From: Lophium mytilinum
Lineage: Eukaryota; Ascomycota; Dothideomycetes; Mytilinidiales; Mytilinidiaceae
Assembly: GCA_010093605.1 (NCBI GenBank)
Contig: MU004196.1
Coordinates: forward strand, 88,255-152,254
Length of the DNA: 64,000 bases
Reading direction: 5' to 3'
Shown: in pieces, positions 57,051 to 64,000 of the stretch
How the letters are laid out: each line of letters begins with the position of its first letter
How positions within the stretch are numbered: the stretch's first letter is position 1
Program-made: the position numbers and the translations under genes
The notes under the pieces: generated by a model
The model's input: only the letters and a program-made list of their open reading frames with translations
What the model was told of the DNA's origin: nothing
The model's database searches: none

Positions 57051-57582
57051 GATTGCAATGGGCTGTCGGGGCGACAGTAGAGGATCGGGCGGATGTCGAG
57101 GGGTGGGTGCAGAGGCAGACAGTAGTAGTGAAGTCGAAAGCGAAACGAGCTGGCGGCGCTTGGCATCTCGTCGAGCTTGGTTTGGTGACAGGCCCTGTGC
57201 CCCCACTCCACTCCATTCCGCCTTTGCGCAACTTCTGCTGCCTTTGCTCGAGTCGTCCGCGTGCCCAGAGTTCACCTCTTCGCCCGAGCTCGTCCACCAT
57301 TCACTCAGCACCGCGAGTTCCCCTCCGCTTCCTCAAAAGCCTCCCAAAATCGCTGCTTTGTTCTCTCCCCCCACCACGGCTTCACCTCTGCGTCCACCCG
57401 TCAATGGAGCTGTTCAACCGTTAGCCATTGTGCCCAGTGTTACTCAAGTGCTGCGGGGCTCCGCACACTGAGGCACTTTGAAGGGGACGACGGGAAGTGC
57501 GACACCCCCTTCCAGAGCTCCAATCTGCCCTCCATGGGCTCTTTGACTTAGGCTTACCCAAGGCGTGTGGCTAGCTCTCACC
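57051..57582. promoter_or_regulatory. Shared divergent promoter of QCR7 and the mitochondrial carrier
   Basis: 532 bp between divergent start codons of two mitochondrial genes. C/T-rich on the plus strand from about 57270 to 57400. Open frames crossing it are not genes. Confidence 0.5.
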
Positions 57583-58848
57583 ATGTCCGCAAAAGATAGG
57601 CCTTCGCCGCCGTCCCCGAGACACTCACAACAACGGTATGCGCCGACGACGGCCATGGTGTCCTCAACCGGCACTTCCAATGATTTCTCAGGCATCCGCT
57701 CATCCTCTTCTAGTCTCGCAGTCTTCTGCGCCGGACTATCCAGCTCCTCCATCAATGGCTTCTGCGGCGCTTCTGCCGGCGTGGCTTCCGGTATAGTCAC
57801 TTGTCCACTGGACGTAATCAAAACCCGCCTTCAAGCTCAAGGATCCTTCCGGCCTCGAAGCAATGTGCGACAGACGCGAGCAATCTACAATGGGCTGCTC
57901 GGGACCGCGCGAGTCATCTGGAAGGAGGATGGAGTGCGCGGCATGTACAGAGGCCTTGGGCCAATGCTGCTAGGCTACCTTCCCACTTGGGCTGTATATA
58001 TGAGTGTGTACGATGCCTCGAAGGACTACCTATACGAACGTATTGGTCAGTGTTGGTAAAATCTCCTCTCAGAAAGTATGCTGACAAAGCTTCCAGAGAA
58101 CAAATGGGTAGCGCGGATAACCGCTTCCATCACTGCCGGAGCTTGTTCAACGCTGGCGACAAATCCCATATGGGTGATAAAGACGCGCCTGATGTCACAA
58201 GTCAGTTCGCGAGCATCAGAAGAGCACCGACCACCATGGCAATACAAGGGGACTATGGATGCATTTCGAAAGATGTACAAGAGTGAAGGCCTTGCAGCGT
58301 TCTATTCAGGCCTCTCTCCTGCGCTGCTCGGTCTGACTCATGTTGCAATCCAGTTCCCACTGTACGAGTTCTTCAAAATGAAGTTTACTGGTCTAGAAAT
58401 GGGACAAGCATCAAAGGAGGAAGACATCCACTGGATTGGGATTTTAGGAGCAACGTTCCTCAGTAAGATATGCGCTACCTCAGCGACATATCCCCACGAA
58501 GTCCTCCGGACGAGGCTGCAAACGCAGCAGCGCTCTTTGCCGACAGCATCTCCCGAGGAAATAGCCTTCCGTGGTGGTCATGCGCATGGATATCAAACTC
58601 GACCACCAGGAACGGCATCATCCGATGGTATGGTCAACGCTCTGCGGTACCGTGGCGTCATTCGAACATGTAGGACGATCTTGGCCGAGGAAGGTTGGAG
58701 AGCTTTCTATAACGGCATGGGGACCAACATGGTTCGCGCGGTGCCGGCGGCCATGACGACGATGCTGACTTACGAAAGCCTTAAACAAGCAACGTTTGAG
58801 CTGAAACGCGAAGGCCAGGAGATACTAGACTTGGATCGTGCAAGATGA
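57583..58848 (+). CDS. Mitochondrial carrier, NAD+/pyrimidine-nucleotide type (404 aa)
   Basis: Exons 57583-58045 and 58097-58848. Three carrier repeats with the PX[DE]xx[KR] signature and its usual second-repeat variant: CPLDVIKTRLQAQG (Pro about 75), NPIWVIKTRLMSQ and YPHEVLRTRLQTQ. The Trp in the second signature and the third form are those of the yeast Yia6/Yea6 NAD+ carriers and the related pyrimidine/FAD carriers, which exchange nucleotides across the inner mitochondrial membrane. NAD+ transport is the best guess, not proven. An extension of about 50 residues precedes helix 1 (MSAKDRPSPPSPRHSQQRYA), and a loop insertion of about 35 residues (PTASPEEIAFRGGHAHG) lies after the third signature. 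The splice joins LYERIG to NKWVARI through a Glu. Confidence 0.9.
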
Positions 58849-60048
58849 GATGACAGACCATTCTTATCCCCAAAAAGCAGACTACCGAGACCTGGCCTGT
58901 GTGGGCAGAAGTTCACACTAACTTCTTACTGTTTCCAATGCGGTATATCACTCCCGTTGAGCATCATTTTCTATTCCCTTCGTCTATGTACATAGTTGAC
59001 AGCATTTACCTTGGTTCTGGGTGGCTGGTCAGGAACGGATCGGTGGACGGGCTTTCTAGGCGTTTGCGGCGTACTTGCTGCTATTGGAAACTTTGAAGCA
59101 TGCCTAAGTGTTTGCTTCCCGAGGGCGACGCGATTGCTAGTGCACTATTGAGCAGTCTAGCGTGTCTGGTTTGGCGGATGTGAGCGTTGTCGTTGCATCG
59201 ATGCGGTGGGTGCTTCGTTGAAAATACTATATCGATCAAGTCTTGCGTTAACGCTGAGCGTCTGCTAGTCTTCGGCGATCTCGTTCCATTGATAAATATT
59301 TTCTAGCGGGAGCTCTCGTATATATACAGGTAGACCAACAGTTCAGTAAGCCTTCCTTACATTCATAGTTCTCACAGTTCTCAAAGTGCCCCACACAATC
59401 CAATGGGAGTACATAAATGGTTGATTCTATCATCTCTATGCCCGGCTACCTGCACTCGCATACCCTACTCAATATTTCCTCGATATCACTCACTCATTTC
59501 CTGTTTCGTGATCATATATGACAGTTGGCTAAGATTTGATACAGCTATGATCCCTTCACTACTCATGCATTCACCCTCGACGCCAATGATCAATCAACGA
59601 TGTAAAAGCGAACGAGTCAATGAACGCCTCGAGATGTCATACCCTAGCCATATCAAAGCCCCATGGGTAGTGTCGGTCTCTGCTGCTATGATTCACCTTC
59701 ACGAACGTGGCAAAAGCCGACTCCATCAACTCACGCGCTCTCTTTTTAGTACGGCCTCGTATCCCTACCACGAGAACTAACCTCACACCGCGAAACTCGC
59801 CAACACCTCCATGTGCCAGCGTGAGCTTGGAGACCCTTCCGCACATGACGGTACACGACTGTATGCGTGTGTACAGCCAGCAGATATAGAATACAGTCAT
59901 CTTATCGAAGTCGCTATTCATATAACGTATATTCCAATAAAAAAAACAGGTAGTTCCTAGCTCAGATGTTCCAGCGATTGTAGTACTAACGGTAGATTCA
60001 GATAGAGTAGCCCTTCTCCAGGTACATTACTGTACATCGGGAGCCGGC
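58849..60048. other. Intergenic, no gene seen
   Basis: 1.2 kb between two plus-strand genes. Short frames only. The last part should hold the promoter of the proline/serine-rich protein gene. Confidence 0.5.
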
Positions 60049-62118
60049 ATGGAAGGTTAGTCCTCCTGACAAGGCTTATATTGCCAACGACGACACTAAC
60101 CAAGCACTGTCCCCAATATAGGCCAGTTCTCGAGTACCAGTATTCTTCACAGAATCCAGGAGCGTGTCAACGCGTCGACTAGGCGCATCACCGATCTAGA
60201 TGACTCCTCAAACATAAATATTCTTAGCACGCTCCAACATGAGCTAAACGACGTGATTGCCCAGTTCTCACACTTGTCGGCATCGACTCGAAGCAGCTCA
60301 TCTCTTGCTTCAACTAGCGAGGGGGCGCTAACGTCATCAAGTCAAGGCAATGAGAGCCTGAGACGTCTTGAATTGGGAGGCGAAGAGTTCCTCATCCCAG
60401 AAAGTCTGCACGTCCAGCCCCTTAGGCCAGTGTTGATTGGTAATGACGGGTATCCGCCTCGCATCTCGAGTCTCACAGTCTCTAGCACAGCTAGGCCCGG
60501 GTCGCCGCAGCTTCCAGAGAGCTCTAAAGGGCTTGGCTACTTCGACGTTCCAATATTCGCAGATTGGTACGTCTACACGCCTATATCTCCACCTTCTCGA
60601 CGTCGCTAACGGGGATAGGGACTATCCGTCGGCCACGCCTGAATTTCCCCAGTATAAATGTCAAACGGCTCGCGTATTTACGCCCGCACACAGCTCAACA
60701 AGAACCGCACCCGCGCCGAGTGAAGTTGGCGGCTTCACTGCACGCCGCGCTAAGAGAGGATTCGTCGCACCTCCTCCTCTTCTTGACCTCCAACACCTTT
60801 CGTCTTCTGCAACAACGCACCGCAACAGGACCGTGAGCCCTGAGGTGCTTCTTTCAAACAACGTCCTTCAAGAACTCAGCGCAGAATTGCAAGCGTCGAC
60901 AACCATGCCGGACGATGAGATGGCCAATCCGGACGAGAGGGAGCGCGCTATCAACAGGGCTTTGGCGCTGTTGGAAGGAAGAGAGAGCGATGGCGCTGTC
61001 GAGGGAGACCAGCAAGAGGAGCCAATGGACCCCGCCGGGGTGTACGCACAGATCTTCCCGCAGGGTGATCACACGGCCAGTCACCAACCCTCAACCCCAC
61101 AAGGTACAGTCCCTCAGCGTCATCCTTCAAGCCCCTTCTCCCTGCCCGGCTCTATGAGTCCTCCCCCCCTCCCAGTCCGTCCCAAGCCCTTCCCGCCCAG
61201 GAACGTTCCATCGCCGACCGCCTATGATGAACTCCCACCCCTGAGAGAGTCTCAACCCGACCGCTTCATCAATCGTTACCTCGCGGACCTCCCGACACGC
61301 GCATCCGCGATGGTCGACCCGAACAACACCCACCGCTCAGTCAACCAGTCCGAAGGGTCTTACAACTCGCCTCCCTCCAGTTTCTCCGCCCTCCGCATCA
61401 CCAGCCAGGAGAACAGCCCCCCAGCCCGCCCAGCCCGCCCAGCCCGCCCCCGACCGCACGCCAGCAGCAGTGCCACGTCCTCGCAATCCCCAGCCGCAAT
61501 CGACGCGGAGGTGCGGTTCAAATATGCAGTACAAGGAGTCATAGCCGCATTCCTAGCCGACCGCGCGGAGCTTGAGAGAGAAGGAGAGCGCACGCATAGT
61601 CCGCGGGTACCATCAGAGATAGTCAAGTTGACGTCACGTACGGCGCAAGTGGTCTTAGATCTGGAGAAAGAGTACTCTCGAAGGGACTATATCCCGAAGG
61701 TGAATGACTGGCTCCCGCACAGCTATTGGGTTGAGAAAATGCTAACGAAGCAGGCCCGGATTGAGGAAGATCCGGCGCTTGGCACCGTCCTAGAGGACCT
61801 CAGGAAGCTGAGAGAGGAGGAAGAGACGGCCCGTTTGTTGGCAGAATTGAAGGGTGCGGTACCGAGTGTGAGGAGCCCGGCGGCGGATTCGGAGCAGAGG
61901 CCCTCTCTGCAGAAGAAGGGCTCCCAGTTCAACATCAAGAAGGTACGGTTTTGCCCAGCCTGTTGGCGTATTGAAGCCAGTCCGTAGCTAATTTGAGATA
62001 GACGTTCAAGACCGCGATGGGGTTCTTCGATCCGGCCCGGAGGAGCGGTAGTTCTGGTAGTGCGGGTAGTGAGCGGAAGGTCTCCCGGGGTGGTGAGAGT
62101 GAGCGCAGCAGCAAGTGA
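60049..62118 (+). CDS. Unrecognised Pro/Ser-rich protein with helical C-terminal domain (630 aa)
   Basis: Exons 60049-60055, 60122-60566, 60619-61942, 62002-62118. Exon 1 is only 7 nt (ATGGAAG) joined to GCCAGTTC, giving MEGQFSSTSILHRIQERVNA. The 66-bp intron has a GTTAGT donor and a CTAAC branch site, which supports this start. The first 150 residues are Ser-rich and include an amphipathic helix (LQHELNDVIAQFSHL). The middle is Pro/Ser/Arg-rich (SLPGSMSPPPLPVRPKPFPP; three PARPAR units at 61427-61452). Residues about 455-570 look folded and helical: VRFKYAVQGVIAAFLADRAE, then VNDWLPHSYWVEKMLTKQAR, then LEDLRKLREEEETARLLAEL. It ends with FKTAMGFFDPARRSGSSGSA. No known family recognised. Confidence 0.72.
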
Positions 62119-64000
62119 GCTGCAGCGAGATCTGGAGGCCTTAGAGATAGCTGGCCTGAGTTGAATACGAATCCTGAATCCTGTGCATCTAATCCCAGAC
62201 TGAGTGAGATGGAAGACTGCATTTACGCTTGCCTACCACCGTTTGGGGCCCTCCGATATGGCATGAAATCTTTAAACCCGACGGTTTCCCCAAGCCTGAT
62301 AGCCCGCTAGGCCACCTCAAACGGTATCAAACTGTTGTGCCATTGCGGTGTGATTTGGGGATTTGGGGATAGCTGGCCTGAATTGGATACAAATGCCGTA
62401 TACCCGAGCCTGGACTATGTGAATCAGTGACTGCATTTACGCTTGCCTACCACCGTTTGAGGTCCTCTGATAAGGCATCAAAATCTTGAAACCGACGGTT
62501 TTCCCAATCCTAATAGTTCTCCGGGCCACCTCAGACGGTGCCAAACCAGCCTACCATAAGATTATGTATACCTGCCCAGCACTATTTAAGGTCCTACATT
62601 GAATACGAATGGCATATATCTAAACCTAGAGTGTGTGAATTAAGTGACTGCTTTACGCTTGCCCACCACCGTTTAAAGTCCTCTAGCGGCGCGAAAAATA
62701 AGAGATACGATGTCAAAGTTCGGGTGGTTCAGATTGCATTGGGTTGATTTGGACGGGTTTGGGTGGTGTTTGGTACCGTCTGAAGTCCTTTGGCGATGCC
62801 AAAACTTGAGGGATACGATGTCAAATTTCGAGTAGTTCAGATTGCACTGGCTTAGTTTAGGCGGGTTTGGGAGGTGGTTGATACCGTTTGAAGTCCTCTA
62901 GCAGTGCGAAAAAATGAGCGATAGGATGTCAAAGTTCGGGTCGTTCAGATTGCATTGGTTTGATTTGAGCGGGTTTGGGTGGTGATTGATACCGTCTGAA
63001 GTCCCTTAGCGGTGTGAGAAAATGAGAGAGAGGATGTCAAGGTTCGGGTTGTTCAGATTGCATTGGGTTAATTTAGACCGGTTTGGGGGGTGGTTGATAC
63101 CGTCTGAAGTCCTTTACTAGCCTACATTTTCATATTTCCCGAATCTTGCAAACTTACTATCAGATGATGTACACCTGCTTGGTACCGTTTGAAGTCCTCT
63201 GATACACTTTCAAAAACGCGGAAACTCTCATTTGGACACTCCCAATAACCCGCTGGGCCACGTCAAACGGCATCAAACTGCACTAATATTTTTGTATTCG
63301 GTAAATCTCACTCACCTACTCTAGGATCATGTACATCTGCTCAGCACCGTCTGAAGTGCTCTGACGCTCTCTCAAAAGCTCACCTCCGGTGTGAACACTC
63401 CAAATAGCCCGCCGGGCCACCTCAACGGCATTAAAATAGACTGCTACTGTGTTTCTACTACACAACGTGAATTAAGTTGTGGACTTTAGTAAAGATTACA
63501 CGCCTATTCTGTGATCATGTGCACCTGCTTGACACCGTCTGAAGCCCGCTAGCATACTCTCAAACCTCGAGACTTCCGATTTGGACGACGAGAATAGCTC
63601 TCTGGGGCACCTCAGACGATATCAAATGGGCCTACCGCTTTACGTCTGCTGCAAAGCGTGATTTGGGTCGAGGCTTCAGCGAAGCCCACACGCTTACCAT
63701 AGATCATGTACATCTGCTCAGCACCGTCCGAAGTCCGCTGGCATACTTCCAAAACCTCGAAACCTCCGGTTTGCGCAACCGCAATAGCTCTCTAGGCCAC
63801 CTCAAACGGTACTAAACACGTCTGCAACTTCATCCCTGCTGCACAGCGTAATTTGGCGCGAAGGCTTGGGGTGGTGGACTTGGCTCCTGAACTGGATACG
63901 AATGCCGTGCCCCTAAATCCAATGATAGATGGTTTTACTCCTAGTTGCTCGATGCCACCGTAGGGGGTGGCCCAGCTAGCAGGTGGCTGGGCTGTCAAAA
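62119..64000. repeat. Array of diverged palindromic repeat units, including a 108-bp tandem
   Basis: The array begins almost at the 3' end of the preceding gene. The motif ACCGT(T/C)TGAAGTCCTCTG recurs at 62238, 62452, 62668, 62775, 62883, 62991, 63099, 63184, 63346, 63534 and 63723. In five units an inverted counterpart, GCCACCTCAAACGGTATCAAAC, follows after about 80-95 bp, so each such unit is itself a rough palindrome. From 62668 to 63099 the spacing is 107-108 bp, a clean tandem of four units with TTCAGATTGCATTGG in each. Elsewhere spacing is 160-215 bp. CTGAATTGGATACGAATGCC also recurs (about 62153, 62377, 63887). No gene recognised and no telomere repeat seen. The array runs off the window. 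Confidence 0.85.

Noticed and set aside
62668-63110. 108-bp tandem considered as a telomere or rDNA spacer
   Set aside because: No TTAGGG-type repeat and no rRNA sequence seen; units are palindromic and resemble a dispersed repeat.

Overview
The window looks like a stretch of nuclear genome from a filamentous ascomycete (Pezizomycotina, perhaps Dothideomycetes; the class is an inference). The reasons are: genes are split by many short introns of about 45-70 bp with GTAAGT/GTACGT-type donors and CTAAC-like branch sites; the gene set is typical of such fungi (SUR7/PalI protein, ECM33-type GPI protein, fungal CorA-like protein, two fungal BTB proteins); and one island carries the TpA-rich, CpA-poor signature of repeat-induced point mutation (RIP). 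I rebuilt exons by hand. For every spliced model given as complete the exon lengths sum to a multiple of three and the phases match, but no model was checked against transcripts.

Layout. 0.2-2.0 kb: a CorA-like membrane protein (-). 2.6-6.3 kb: a heavily mutated hAT transposon, bounded by an 8-bp target-site duplication and still carrying a recognisable hAT dimerisation-domain relic. 6.35-7.4 kb: diverged repeats. 7.5-9.8 kb: amino-acid permease (+). 10.6-12.0 kb: CIA1, iron-sulfur assembly (+). 12.7-14.9 kb: TCP11/SOK1-family protein (-). 14.9-18.5 kb: gene-poor, with a minisatellite and a small Cys-rich ORF. 18.5-24.4 kb: choline-phosphate cytidylyltransferase (-), SUR7-family protein (-), adenylosuccinate lyase (+). 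25.6-31.5 kb: CCZ1 (-) with a MITE-like inverted repeat in its first intron, mitochondrial Met-tRNA formyltransferase (+), AIM34-like SAP protein (-). 32.65 kb: intron-containing tRNA-Pro(CGG). 33.5-38.6 kb: SWIM/RING protein and two BTB-type proteins (all -). 39.7-45.4 kb: complex I PSST subunit (-), TRAPPC2L (+), AFG1-like ATPase (+), RPS14 (-). 46.1-50.1 kb: unrecognised Cys4 protein (-) and ECM33 (-). 50.1-54.0 kb: gene-poor, with a short element bounded by perfect 39-bp inverted repeats. 54.0-62.1 kb: 3-methyladenine DNA glycosylase (-), QCR7 (-), mitochondrial NAD-type carrier (+), unrecognised proline/serine-rich protein (+). 62.1-64 kb: a repeat array built from palindromic units.

The genes are mostly housekeeping and do not form a metabolic cluster. 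Several serve the mitochondrion (FMT1, NDUFS7/PSST, AFG1, QCR7, NAD carrier, AIM34-like), and three pairs share short divergent promoters (CCZ1/FMT1, PSST/TRAPPC2L, QCR7/carrier). I found no clearly new multi-gene system. The most informative non-gene features are the RIP-mutated hAT element, the intronic MITE family and the palindromic repeat array at the right edge.
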